Shown here: positions 31,258-41,331 of the stretch, piece by piece
Position numbering within the stretch: position 1 is the stretch's first letter
Layout of the letters: every line of letters begins with the position of its first letter
NCBI GenBank assembly: GCA_016618085.1
Contig: JABLTG010000054.1
Span: forward strand, 30,121-94,120
From: Neovahlkampfia damariscottae
Taxonomy: Eukaryota > Heterolobosea > Selenaionea > Neovahlkampfiida > Neovahlkampfiidae
DNA length: 64,000 nt
Direction of reading: 5' to 3'
Notes under the pieces: generated by a model
Told to the model about the DNA's origin: nothing
Seen by the model: the letters and a program-made list of their open reading frames with translations, nothing else
Databases searched by the model: none
Translations under genes and position numbers: made by a program

Positions 31258-32961
31258 TTAAAAACCTGAACAGTGACATTCTGGAACAGTGTGTCTGAAG
31301 TTGTATTTAGCAGCACCAATATCTTTGATGACTGGAACACAATCCATACAAACATAACGGAAAAGTCCTCTATAAGTGTGTAAACAGTAATTTCTTCTTC
31401 CAATTCTTTTACAAAGGATTGGACCATAGTTTGTTCTTTGACATCCTTTGTTTAACCAATTTGAAGCATATTTTACATGTCCTTTTTCCAATGAAACAAT
31501 TCTTGTATTTCCTGATGGACCATCTCTGTTAATTTGAGCTTGATGTGTGTAAAATGCAGCTCCGTGATTATGATTTTGACCAGCTTGCATCATAACAGGT
31601 GATCTTGTTCTTGCACAATGTGGTGTATAAACTGAGCCTCTTGGTCTAGCAAGTGGACAGTCTTTCCAATGTACAACCCAAATAGCATGTTGTTCAACTT
31701 GATAATCCATTAAGACAATTCTTTGTGGACCTCTGAATGATTGGAATTTAGCATGACGAATTTGGTTCATGAGAGTATCAACATTTGGTTTATTTTGAGC
31801 AACATAAAGATCAATTGAAGCTTTAACCCAGTTTCTTCTTGTTTGGTCATGAATTAATTGATAAAGTGGAACTGTTGTGAATTTAACTGGAGCAGGAGCT
31901 TGGTCAAATGAAGCAATTCTTTGATTAATTTTATCAGCACCAAGTTCTGGATTACCTCCGAGAACATTAAAAAGTCCGAGTTTTCTATATCTAGCATAAG
32001 CTGAATTTGGTGGTCCTTGGTTTCTAATTTTATGTTCTAAATCATTTTGCATATCAGCATTGACATTAGCACCATAACATTCTTTAATTGTAGTTTGTTG
32101 ATAAATTGTACCACCATGTTCTGTATCAATTGAAACATCAGTTCCGTAAAATTGAATTAACATATCATATAAAGCTTTAACAGAAGGATCATTTGGATTC
32201 CAAGCAGGTAAACTATTTACAATAGCAGTGAATTCTGGAAGAGCAGCCATTGATTTAACTTTTGAAACGAATGAAGTGTGTACTTTTTGTGAAACACCAA
32301 TGTTTGTATAAGCTAATGAAAAAGCGTTTGCTAATTGTCTGACAGTAGCATCATTTTGAACATATAAACCAGCTTCATATTTGTTTTGAGATGGTTCTTT
32401 GTAAACCATACGTAAAAATTGTTCAATGTCTCCAAAACGGTGATTTGAAATATCTACTTTTTTTTGTGGAATAGCATTGTCTCCTGATGGTAAGACTGGA
32501 AATTTGACTTCTCTTTTTACACGATCAAAACCAAATCCAGAAATGATTCCGTTGGAAAGTGGTTGTTGGTTCATTGCTTGAGCAACTTTTGAAGAATCAA
32601 TTAATTCAGCTTGCATTTGAATATCTTCACCTTCAGTAACGACTGAACCAGAAATATCAATTTCTGAGTTTGATTGAACGTTTGGAGAGTCGTTGATGTA
32701 GATTTTTTCGTCACTTTGAATTCCTGCTTCACTTGAGAAACCTCTTTGTAAAGGTGGACAAAATAATTCTCCTTTAAAATTTCTCATTGCTTTGCAAAAA
32801 GTTTAGTTTTTTTTTGTTTTTCTTTTACGGCAGTATTTTTGTGGAAGGTTATTAGCCAAACCAACAATTTCATTTCTTAGCACGTCAGCCTTTAATGGTT
32901 CATATTCAGCAGCTACGAAAACAGCGCAGAAGATTAACACACAACAAAGGAATTTGTTCAT
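31258..32961 (-). CDS. Secreted MACPF-domain (perforin-like) protein
   Basis: Two exons: 32961-32829 and 32789-31258, intron 39 nt in phase. The first exon encodes a signal peptide (MNKFLCCVLIFCAVFVAA). The MACPF signature is present around the middle as FYGTDVSIDTEHGG followed by TIYQQTTI, preceded by the helical region typical of the fold. The C-terminal 150 residues are Cys/His-rich (CCR-type pattern; for example DCPLARPRGSVYTPHC). MACPF proteins oligomerise on membranes to form pores; in phagotrophs they may act in the food vacuole or defence. Codon use is less AT-biased than neighbours, consistent with high expression. ATTGG lies 23 nt upstream of the ATG. Confidence 0.8.
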
Positions 32962-32983
32962 GTTTTTAGTTTATGAAAATTGT

Positions 32984-32988
32984 CCAAT
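32984..32988 (-). promoter_or_regulatory. CCAAT-type element before MACPF gene
   Basis: ATTGG on the gene strand, 22 nt upstream of the ATG at 32961. Confidence 0.45.
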
Positions 32989-33203
32989 GAAAAGGCTATA
33001 AATTAAGAAAGGTCAACCAGCTCATTGGATGTTTGATTCCAAAATTACCAATTTGGTGAAAAGAACCTAAAAATAAAACCAAATGACAGAAGGAAATAAT
33101 TCAAAGTTTTAATCACTTTAATCCAGTTTACAGTTCTTCAGTTTTTTATTGGTTCAAAAACTATAGATTTTTTCACAATTCCCAACTACTCCATTTATTT
33201 ATT

Positions 33204-33803
33204 ATGAGCGACAGTTACTATTCATATGAAGACCAGGATGGTTTTTCAGTCAATTATTTCGAAGAAAGAGGTGGGAAAGCAAGCAGTGGAATTACAGGAA
33301 TCGCTACCTGTTTTGGATGTACCATTCCACTAGTATTAATAATCTGCGGAGCTGTTTTAGTAAGTGACCCACAAAATAAAGCAAGTATTGATGGTGTAAG
33401 AGTTGCTTATTATGTTGTTGGTTTTCTATCTGCTTGCGGAATTTGTTGTCAATTATGTTGCATTTCATTTTTTCAATTTTTAATTTGTTTCAAATGTATT
33501 AAAGATGTGTTAGTATCAGATTCAGATTCCATCAGTTCAAAAGTTGTTAAAGATATTGGTGATAATTTAATTCAAACTTTACAATGGTTACTTTCTTGTT
33601 GGAATCTCATCGGACCTATAATGTTAATTTCATTAGCTGGTGCTTCAGCTTCTGTTAATGCTAATATAAGACAGATTGGAATTATTTCGATAGTTTTTGG
33701 TTGCCTTGTTATAACATCTTATGTTTTGTCATGTTGTACAGTTTGTTGTGCTCAATGTTTAAACATATGTTGTGTAGCTACTGTATCTGTTGCTGAAGAT
33801 TAA
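33204..33803 (+). CDS. Four-transmembrane Cys-rich membrane protein, hypothetical
   Basis: Single exon, 199 residues. Acidic cytoplasmic-looking start (MSDSYYSYEDQDGFSVNYF) and four hydrophobic helices at about 30-55, 72-95, 130-150 and 155-190. Cys-rich segments (CGICCQLCCISFFQFLIC, CCTVCCAQCLNICC) may be palmitoylated. Resembles tetraspan proteins in topology but lacks the tetraspanin CCG loop. Function unknown. Confidence 0.6.
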   Translation: MSDSYYSYEDQDGFSVNYFEERGGKASSGITGIATCFGCTIPLVLIICGAVLVSDPQNKASIDGVRVAYYVVGFLSACGICCQLCCISFFQFLICFKCIKDVLVSDSDSISSKVVKDIGDNLIQTLQWLLSCWNLIGPIMLISLAGASASVNANIRQIGIISIVFGCLVITSYVLSCCTVCCAQCLNICCVATVSVAED

Positions 33804-33815
33804 AAAAGAAAAATT

Positions 33816-34697
33816 TTATTCTCCAAAAATTTCTTTTTCTCTTTTCAAAATTAAATTTTCGTCAAATCCAACATCTTTATCATTATACAATAAAAGGTTA
33901 TCTTCATCAATATATTCTAATAATTTCTTCTATTTGATTGAAAAAAGAGGTTAGAATTTTTTTTTTTTTTTTACTTTGATCTCTTCAGGATAGCCATCAA
34001 TGAAAATATATTTTTCAATAGTTTCAGGAGCTAAGAATGATTTTACAAAATACCAAATTGCACTAAATGTCCAACCTGCATTTAACACAATTACTCTTCT
34101 TGATCTCTCTGGATAATTCTGTCCGATTTTGTCAAAGATTTGTTTGACACTTTTTACTAAAAGAATAAGAAAAGTTTTTTTTACCATTTGTCATTGAGAT
34201 ACTTCCATCTAATAATTCTACAATTGTTGTTATTTGACAAGTTTTTGGTTCATTTAACATTCTTGTATTGAGCTCATAGTTGTAAACCATTTCACGAAAT
34301 TTGATTTCAAGTTGTTCTTCTGTTCCATCAAAGTTTATGTTTTTCAACATTAAATATTGAACTGGGTTTCCTTCTTTATCTTTTCCATAAGTGATAAAAG
34401 TTTGTTCTTTGTATTGTTTCAAATCTTTGTAACGAATCATTTCAGGTTTGTATTCTTGTCTCCATTTATATTGAGCTTTGATTTGGTCGAGTGTTGTTTG
34501 TAAATTAAAACCATATCCAAGACAATAACTGTTTGAATTATTACTTGTATTTTTTTTTTTTACCGAGAAATGGAAGCTTCATTTTTGACGTCTTTTAACT
34601 GTTCTTCTGTTAAATCTTCTTTTAATAACGCTTTTTGAAGTTCAGAATGAAATATTTTTTGTTGCTCAGTGAACTTGTTGTAAATGGAAGAGGACAT
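33816..34697 (-). CDS. CRAL-TRIO (SEC14-like) lipid transfer protein
   Basis: Four exons joined in phase. The N-terminal helices (KFTEQQKIFHSELQKALLK) precede the CRAL-TRIO N region (YCLGYGFNLQTTLDQIKAQY, KWRQEYKPEMIRY). The lipid-binding domain follows: GKDKEGNPVQYLMLKNI, QIFDKIGQNYPERSRRVIVL, NAGWTFSAIWYFVKSFL, EKYIFIDGYPEEI. It ends with a short acidic and basic tail. SEC14-type proteins move phosphatidylinositol and other lipids between membranes. Start taken at ATG 34697, three bases after CCAATC; the longer frame beginning at 34817 is not used. Confidence 0.83.
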
Positions 34698-34700
34698 TTT

Positions 34701-34706
34701 GATTGG
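34701..34706 (-). promoter_or_regulatory. CCAATC element three bases before CRAL-TRIO start
   Basis: CCAATCAAAATG on the gene strand: the element ends 3 nt before the start codon. Confidence 0.55.
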
Positions 34707-34809
34707 ACTTTCAAATTGAGGCTTTTTAAACTTTTTTTTGATTTTGTGATTTTTTTCTTGATTCGAATCACCTTCTAAAAAAAAATGAAAAAAACCGTTT
34801 TTTTTTGCA

Positions 34810-34815
34810 CCAATC
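34810..34815 (+). promoter_or_regulatory. CCAATC element before EF-hand gene
   Basis: CCAATC ending 22 nt before the ATG at 34838. Confidence 0.5.
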
Positions 34816-34837
34816 ATAATTTGTACTTTTTTCCAAA

Positions 34838-35462
34838 ATGACGACGTTACAAGAGCTCAAAATGAAACAGGATCAAGACAAAGAAGAAACGATAAAAACA
34901 ATGTTTAATGGATGTAAGTCCCAAAACCCTATTTTAACTTTCCCAAAAAAAAAAAGATGGTGAAACAAAAACTGATGTTTTAGAGTTCAAAGAGTTCAAA
35001 GTTTTTTACAAAAACCTTTTAAAATCAACCCAAAATATATCAAATCAAGAACTTAAAAAAATAGATTTCAACCAAATCTTTGATGAAATTGATCCACACA
35101 ATTTTGGTGTGGTAGAATTTGATGATTTTTATTCATGGTGGAAAATTCAACAACCAGATACATTTAATGATAGCTTTGAATCTGGTTCTGATATTCTATC
35201 AGAATTTGATTCGAATTATGACAATGAAGAATTAAGAAACAAACTTGATCAATTAGCTCCTCCGCCATCAAAAATATACAGCTATGAAGAGACAGAGTTC
35301 TATGAAGAACCTGTTGGTGTGATAGATACTGTTTTGGTGAATTTACCATCAACTGAATTCACAATCATAGTTTGTTTTATTCTTATTTTATTTGTATTTT
35401 TTGTTGATGACTATACTTTCTTGACACCTTTTGCTTCATTATTTAACATTAAACTTGAATAA
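34838..35462 (+). CDS. EF-hand-like protein with C-terminal membrane anchor
   Basis: Two exons with an intron of about 45 nt at about 34914-34958. N-terminal half is EF-hand-like (TMFNGYGETKTDVLEFKEF, IFDEIDPHNFGVVEFDDFYS), with partly degenerate calcium loops. An acidic, Tyr-rich linker leads to one hydrophobic helix (FTIIVCFILILFVFFVDDY) near the C-terminus, so it is probably tail-anchored. Role unknown; a calcium-sensing membrane adaptor is plausible. Divergent from the CRAL-TRIO gene, 140 bases apart. Confidence 0.65.
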
Positions 35463-35682
35463 TAAAAAAAAAATTTGTTCACAAAACATCAAACTCTTCA
35501 AGAAAAATTCTCTTTTTGGATGTAAAGTTAAATTTTTTCAAACCTTTGAAAAAGGAAAACTGACAAAAAAAAATAAAAAAAAGTCATTTTTAAAAAGTAG
35601 GTTTTTGATTTGTGGAATTCCAACCAATCATTTTGATACATCAAAAACGTTAAAAAACGTACACTAAAAATAAAACTGTAAA

Positions 35683-36962
35683 ATGAGTGGTATCTGTGGT
35701 AAAAAAGAAACAGGTGGACCAATTTTTGGTGAAGCATTAGATGTTGCTGCTGATAGATCTGACCCATTTAAACTTGTTCCTTACGTTTTAAGAGCATCTT
35801 TTGGTTATTTAAACAAAAGAGGTCAGTTTTTCATTCAACCTGAAACATTTTTTAGGATTGGAATTTGAAGGTATCTATCGTATCAATGGATCAAAAAAAA
35901 CGGTACAATCATACATTACACGTTATGACAAAGGTAAACAAAAAATTCTTTTTAACTTGACAAAAAGGAGAAAAATTGAATTTTCTTGAATTAAGTAAAA
36001 AAGAGGCTGTGTCACCATGTAATATAGCATCATTAGGTTAGTTTTTTAAAAAAATGTTAAATTTTAACTTTTTTTTAGTTCTCTACTACTTTAAAAACTT
36101 ACCAGAAAGTATTTTGACAAAAGATTTAGAAGAAGAATTTTTCAAAGTTGCCGATATGAATGATATGACAGAAAAAGTAAAACATGTAAAAAAGAACGTT
36201 AATAGGTTACCACCGTGTAATAAACAAACACTAAAGCTTTTCATTGAACATTTAGTTTACGTTGCTGAAAAACATAAAGTAAATCAAATGACAGTTGAGA
36301 ATCTTTTGCTTTGTATTACCGGTGCAAGTAATCAAACACCTGTTTTCTTTGTACTGATACTTAATTACGAAGAAATATTTCTTGGTGTTACTCCTTCAAA
36401 AGAAGAAAAAATTCAGCGACTTGAAAAAATGAATTATGTAATTACAACAGAAGGTGATATTCCAAGAGCAAAAGAAGGTGAATTTGAAGAGAATAAAGAA
36501 AATGGAAAAAAAGAAGAAGAAGAAAAGAAAAATCCAATTGAAATGGTTGAAGTTCATATAACGAATATAAACGAAGAAACTGGTGAAGTCATAAAAGAAG
36601 AAGAAGAAGAAAAGAAAGATAATGTTCCATTGGTTGAAAAAGAAGAAGCGACAAAACAAACAAATGAAACAATTGAAGTTAAACAAGAACTTGAAGCATC
36701 AAATGAAGTTGAAGTAAAACATGAAGAAGAACAAGAACAAGAAGAAGTTCAACAAAAAAAAGAAAATGATCAAACCAATGAAAATGATACAGAAAACGTT
36801 GAGGCTCCTGAAAAACCTGTAGAAGAAGAGGTTGAACCAGCTAAAAAAGAAAATCATAAATCAGAAGTAAAACAAATTGAAGAGCAAATTCAAAAAGAAA
36901 TTCAAGATCAAAAACTTAAAGAAGAAATTAGACAAATGGAAGAAGAATTCAACGAAAGTTAA
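35683..36962 (+). CDS. RhoGAP domain protein
   Basis: Four exons with introns of about 35-45 nt. RhoGAP domain: PIFGEALDVAADRSD, GLEFEGIYRINGSKKTVQSY with the Arg finger expected in the EGIYRI block, VLYYFKNLPESILTK, LPPCNKQTLKLFIEHL, NLLLCITGASNQTP. It stimulates GTP hydrolysis by Rho-family GTPases and so controls actin. The second half is highly charged, Glu/Lys-rich and low complexity, ending in coiled-coil-like sequence (EIRQMEEEFNES). The ATG at 35683 is the first in frame. Confidence 0.85.
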
Positions 36963-37351
36963 GAATAAACAGTTCTTTACCTTAAAATCAAAGGATTTAA
37001 GTCTATGTTTCAAAGAATTATTTTTTTTACTTTTTTAGATTTCAAAACTTTGTTCTAAATTAATGAAATGACTTCTTTCATTAATTTTCATTTGAAGTTT
37101 TTGATCTACTGAAATTATATTGTTTCTTTGTTGATTACTACTTCAAAGAAAATTGGCGTTTCAGATTTTTTAGAAGAACATTTTGGTGAATGTTTTAAAA
37201 TTCAAAACGGTATATTGGAGTTTCTTCTTTGAATAAATAAAAAATTCCCTGTAGATTGCGGAGAATAAAATTATGGAGAGAATGAAAAAAATCAAAAAAA
37301 TTAATAGTGAAAAACTATTGGATAATTTTTTTCGTCCAATAAAACCACAAC
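36963..37351. other. Intergenic region, only a CCAAT element seen
   Basis: About 390 bases, AT-rich, no convincing ORF. CCAAT at 37336-37340 lies 11 nt before the bL21m start. Nothing else recognised. Confidence 0.5.
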
Positions 37352-37912
37352 ATGAATTTTCTTCAGTTGACAACAAAAAAAAGTTTGAAGTTGAAGAATT
37401 TCGCAAAACAACAAAATTTTATAAAAAGCTTTAGTAAAAATAATTTCAAATTTAATATAACATCAAATTCCGAAAATACTGAAAAAACAAATTTTAGTTC
37501 ACAACAAACAGTTGTAAAAATTGGAGAACAAATTGAAAAAAAAATAAATTTAAAAAATATATTCGCAGTTGTTCAAATGGGTGGAAAACAATATAAAATA
37601 ACACCAAATGATTTAATTACAGTTGAAAGAATAATGGCTGATGTTGGATCAACCATTCATTTAAACAAAGTTTTGTTAGTTGGAGGAACAGATTTTACAG
37701 CAATAGGAAGACCAATGTTATCAAATGTAAAAGTTATTGCAACAGTTGAACAACAAAGACATGCGGCAAAAGTTATTGTTTTCAAGAAGAAAAAAAGAAA
37801 AAGATACAGAAGATGGCAAGGACATCAACAATTAATAACTATGCTTAGAATTGAAGATATTCAATTTGAAAAACCAAAAATTGAAAAATCAAGAGTTGTT
37901 TCTGTTGAATAA
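37352..37912 (+). CDS. Mitochondrial large ribosomal subunit protein bL21m
   Basis: Single exon, 186 residues. The first about 60 residues are basic, Ser/Asn/Lys-rich and free of acidic residues at the very start, as for a mitochondrial targeting presequence. The L21 domain follows: AVVQMGGKQYKITPNDLI, VERIMADVGSTIHLNKVL, VGGTDFTAIGRPML, and the basic KKKKRKRYRRWQGHQQ that matches the family's RRxGHRQ motif. It shows that the organism keeps a translating mitochondrion. Confidence 0.92.
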   Translation: MNFLQLTTKKSLKLKNFAKQQNFIKSFSKNNFKFNITSNSENTEKTNFSSQQTVVKIGEQIEKKINLKNIFAVVQMGGKQYKITPNDLITVERIMADVGSTIHLNKVLLVGGTDFTAIGRPMLSNVKVIATVEQQRHAAKVIVFKKKKRKRYRRWQGHQQLITMLRIEDIQFEKPKIEKSRVVSVE

Positions 37913-37918
37913 AAGAAT

Positions 37919-39297
37919 TTAATTTTCATAAATTTTTTTTTTTGCATCAACAATGTCTTGTTGAAATTTGATGAAATTTTTTAAACCTCTTGTGATGAAT
38001 TTTGATTTATCATTTTGAAATCTATCTAATTCATTTTGAAAATTGGATTCCATTTCATTGACATTTTTTTTTGTTTGTTTGTATAATTTTTCAGCTTTGT
38101 TAACTTCTTGATCCATTAACTCAGCTTTTGGCTTCGTTTTAGGAGATAATCTAAGTTTTTCTTGTTTTCTAGATAATGTATCATAATCTGTTCTGTATAA
38201 ATCAAGTTCTATATGTTTGTTATCCTTCTCTTCCATAAAATGTACAATTTGTTCCATTTGTAATGAAACATAAGAAATTTCATCCATTAATGGAATATTT
38301 TGGTTTTCAAAATATATTTTATCTGTAATATTACAATTTTCTTTAATTTTTGAAGCCAAATCATCACAATCTTCCTTCAAATTTTGATCTAACTCACCAA
38401 TCATTTTTATGTCATTAACTATTGATAAACTTTCTTTGGAGAGTCCTATTGAAATTTAAAAAAAAAAAATTATTAGGTAATACTCATTTGGTTGTATATT
38501 AATTCACCTGATGATTTGATTGTATGGAATAAATGAGGCTTTAAATCTCGATAATATTTCAATAGTTCACCAGTGCTATATTTGTCATCAGTTGGTGCTT
38601 TTTTACCCATTTTTCTCCAAGAAAAATATAAGGACTGTGTAGGTATTGAATGCTTTTGAATGTATTCTTCAAATTTATTTTTGTCTTTCAGTGTTAAAAA
38701 ATTCAAAAAAATTGTTGAGTTGAAGATCTTTGGAAATCGTAAACAATTTTCAATAAAATTTTCCATCAGTTTTCCACCTAAATTTCTCTTATCCAATTTA
38801 TCTTCTGATTAATTTTTTTTTTTTTTTGAATTACTTCTGACAACGTAATGTTCTAAAATTGCTCTTGGTGGAACTGAAGGTATAATAATGCTTGGAATAT
38901 TGTGAACCAGGGTTTTATACAACCACTCAAATTCAGATAAAGTTCTTTTGACTTCATAAACACCTTTCTTTTCTCCTTTTTGAACCTAAATTCAAGTCAA
39001 TTTTTTTTTTTAATTTACAGTTGAAATCAGAACGAACTGATCAACAGTTGGGTTTGAAGTGATTGTAGAGTCTATTTGATAACCATATTCTTTTTCATCA
39101 ATGATATTTTCTTCTGTAGATTCAAAAGAGCTTCTTGTTGAAGACAAATGCAAAGAAAGTCTTTCATTGTCGGTTTCTGGAGGTTGGAGGCTTTCATTTG
39201 GGATTTCTGGTTTTGATTGATCAGGTTCGATTAGAATATGAGGACTTCCTGTTGAAAGTTTATGTGAGGCAGTTGGTTCTTCAGTTATCACCTCCAT
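37919..39297 (-). CDS. Sorting nexin with PX and BAR-like domains (Vps5/SNX1-like)
   Basis: Four exons in phase. A Ser/Glu-rich N-terminal region precedes a PX domain (YEVKRTLSEFEWLYKTLVHN, IIIPSVPPRAILEHY, LMENFIENCLRFPKIF) and a C-terminal helical region typical of a BAR coiled coil (YDTLSRKQEKLRLSPKTKPK, KNFIKFQQDIVDAKKKI). PX domains bind PI3P on endosomes, BAR domains sense curvature; SNX-BAR dimers shape retromer tubules. Start at ATG 39297, directly after ATTGG. Confidence 0.82.
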
Positions 39298-39414
39298 TCC
39301 AATTTTATTCGTGCTGAAAACTTCCAATGAAAATGAAGAAAAAAAAAAATAAATAAAATTCAAATTTCAGTAGAATCAAACAATTTGAAATTAATTTATC
39401 ATCGAAATATTTGT

Positions 39415-39419
39415 CCAAT
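39415..39419 (+). promoter_or_regulatory. CCAAT element before HAP2-like gene
   Basis: CCAAT ending 21 nt before the ATG at 39441. Confidence 0.45.
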
Positions 39420-39440
39420 AGAAATTCAGAATCATTTCTG

Positions 39441-40464
39441 ATGAAGTGGCAGACACCAGTTTGGTTGGTAGTTTTAATTTTCTTTCAAACAATTTTTGGT
39501 AATCTATTAACCATAGTTTTTCAAAAGCAAAACTGCTTTTATGAAAATACTACAACGTACAGCCTTACAAAACTTCCAAATTATTTTATTTAGAACTTGT
39601 ACCATGATGAATTCTCTAGTTGGATTAGACTCAAATCATCAAAATTACTCGTTAGAAGTAACAAGTTATCAAGATATAAATGGAAATTTGGTTGAACTTT
39701 CGAATCCTGTAAATTTTTTCGCGAAGATAATTCCAGCAAAAATGCGAATTCCATTAAAATTTCAAAAAAGGTTCTACAACAAATATGAACATTTTGAAGC
39801 GACGGATTCATGTGTTTCAGATTATAAAATCGGTGGTTGTTATAATTCTACGACAAATCCTCCAACAGATGGAGCTGAAAATTTCGTTCTTTGCTGCTTG
39901 GAAACAAAAAGAGGAACTGGCCAACACTGTTTAAGATATGATTACAATAGTTGCTATGAAGCTTACGAAATGGAACCATTTGATATTCACCATGAGATCC
40001 ACGTCAACATTTCATCCAATGGAAGATCAGAATTTTTTCATTTGACAAACAACCGTCCGAAAAAAACAATCAAAAATTTTGGAACTGTTCAAATGTCAAT
40101 TAAATATCAAATAGAAAGACCTCATGATCTCAAATTTAATTATGTGTTATTCAAAGAGGAGAAAACGGAAAATTGGTTTTTTATCAATAAGTATCACGTA
40201 GATTTTTCCAAATTGACAAAAACAGCATTAGAATTCAAAGCATTTTCAAAATGTTCTGATAAAATTCATTCCGAAACCAAAACTCATCATGATCCATTTC
40301 ATATTCTTGATCAATTCTTTCCTTTCAAAAATAATTCAATTTCTGAACTTTTTCAACCATTTGGAAGGTGTATAAGAATTTTGAAATTAGATAATTATTT
40401 CATTGAAATGAATGTTGAACCTGATTTCATCTTTTTGGACACCCACTTGGACAATATAAAATAG
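39441..40464 (+). CDS. HAP2/GCS1-like gamete fusion protein, short form without C-terminal anchor
   Basis: Two exons, 39441-39556 and 39594-40464, 37-nt intron, 328 residues. Signal peptide (MKWQTPVWLVVLIFFQTIFG). The middle matches the HAP2-GCS1 block: a Cys pair, then HCLRYDYNSCYEAYEMEP, DIHHEIHVNISSNGRSEF and LTNNRPKKTIKNFGTVQMS, where HAP2 proteins have CLRF...WYxVYExGxP and the conserved strands after it. HAP2 drives gamete membrane fusion. Unlike known HAP2 proteins (usually over 500 residues) there is no transmembrane helix or cytoplasmic tail; an in-frame stop comes about 100 nt before the next gene. It could be a secreted paralogue or a truncated gene. Family call moderately sure. 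Confidence 0.55.
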
Positions 40465-40562
40465 CAATAAAATTATTGGTCAATTCCAGTTATATTTAGA
40501 TCTTCGTCTCAGTGAAAATACAAGCAGAGGAGTGACCATCAAAAAAAAAATAAATTTAAAAC

Positions 40563-41249
40563 ATGGAATTTGAAACTAAAAAAATAAAGAAACAACTTAT
40601 GTACATCAAAGGAAAAACTCCTGTAATTTTAGTTCTTGGTGGATCCTTTAATCCTGTACATACAATGCATATTCACTCTTTCAATGTTGTAAAAAAACAT
40701 TTAGAATCATTAGGAAACGAAAAAGTTGTAGGTGGTTTTCTCATTCCTTCAGCAAATAGTCATGTACAAATTAAACTAAATGAAGATGCAATAGAATTAA
40801 AACATCGAAATAAAATGATTGAATTGGCTATAAAATCAAGTGATTGGATTATTAATTATCCAGTTGGTGAAGTGAATTCATTCAAAGCGGCCTATTTCAT
40901 TGCCGAACAATTGAAAAAAAAATTTCCAACAGAATTGAAAGATTTAAATTATAAAATGATATGTGGTGCTGATTTTGCATTTAGATGTTCATTATATACA
41001 CATAGTGATGTTGTTGCTTTGGGAAGAGAAGAGTATACTAAAGAACTTTTAAACTGTAAAGAATCATTTCACAAAGATTTTATTTTTCTTGAACATGAAG
41101 AGATGAAAGATATCAGTTCAACATTGGTGAGAAAGAAATTGAAGAATAATGAAGAGATTGGTGAGTCAATTCTTGACAAAGATGTCACAAAATATTTAAA
41201 AAAAAATTTAAAAGAATTAAATAAATTTGAGAATAAAATCTACTTTTAA
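40563..41249 (+). CDS. Nicotinamide/nicotinate mononucleotide adenylyltransferase (NMNAT)
   Basis: Single exon, 228 residues. Nucleotidyltransferase motifs: VLGGSFNPVHTMHIHSF (GxFxPxHxxH) near the N-terminus and DISSTLVRKKLK (ISSTxxR) near the C-terminus; MICGADFAF matches the GxDxxxxL-like central strand. It makes NAD+ or deamido-NAD from the mononucleotide and ATP. Length matches eukaryotic NMNATs. The next gene begins only 82 nt after its stop on the same strand. Confidence 0.9.
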   Translation: MEFETKKIKKQLMYIKGKTPVILVLGGSFNPVHTMHIHSFNVVKKHLESLGNEKVVGGFLIPSANSHVQIKLNEDAIELKHRNKMIELAIKSSDWIINYPVGEVNSFKAAYFIAEQLKKKFPTELKDLNYKMICGADFAFRCSLYTHSDVVALGREEYTKELLNCKESFHKDFIFLEHEEMKDISSTLVRKKLKNNEEIGESILDKDVTKYLKKNLKELNKFENKIYF

Positions 41250-41307
41250 CAGATGAATACTCCTTATGCAATTGTTGAATAACAATTTAGAAGCTTTGCC
41301 AAATTTC

Positions 41308-41320
41308 ATTGGTTCATTGG
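41308..41320 (+). promoter_or_regulatory. Doubled ATTGG element before acid phosphatase
   Basis: Two ATTGG copies, CATTGGTTCATTGG, 8 nt apart, end 11 nt before the ATG at 41332, within the 82-nt gap and leader after the NMNAT gene. Confidence 0.5.
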
Positions 41321-41331
41321 ATGTTCAAAAA

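Noticed and set aside
34697-34817. Longer N-terminal reading frame upstream of the CRAL-TRIO start
   Set aside because: It would place the CCAATC promoter element inside the coding sequence and adds a Lys/Phe-rich low-complexity stretch; the ATG three bases after CCAATC is the better start.
36396-36686. Minus-strand Phe-rich ORF inside the RhoGAP gene
   Set aside because: It is the antisense shadow of the Glu/Lys-rich tail of the RhoGAP protein.
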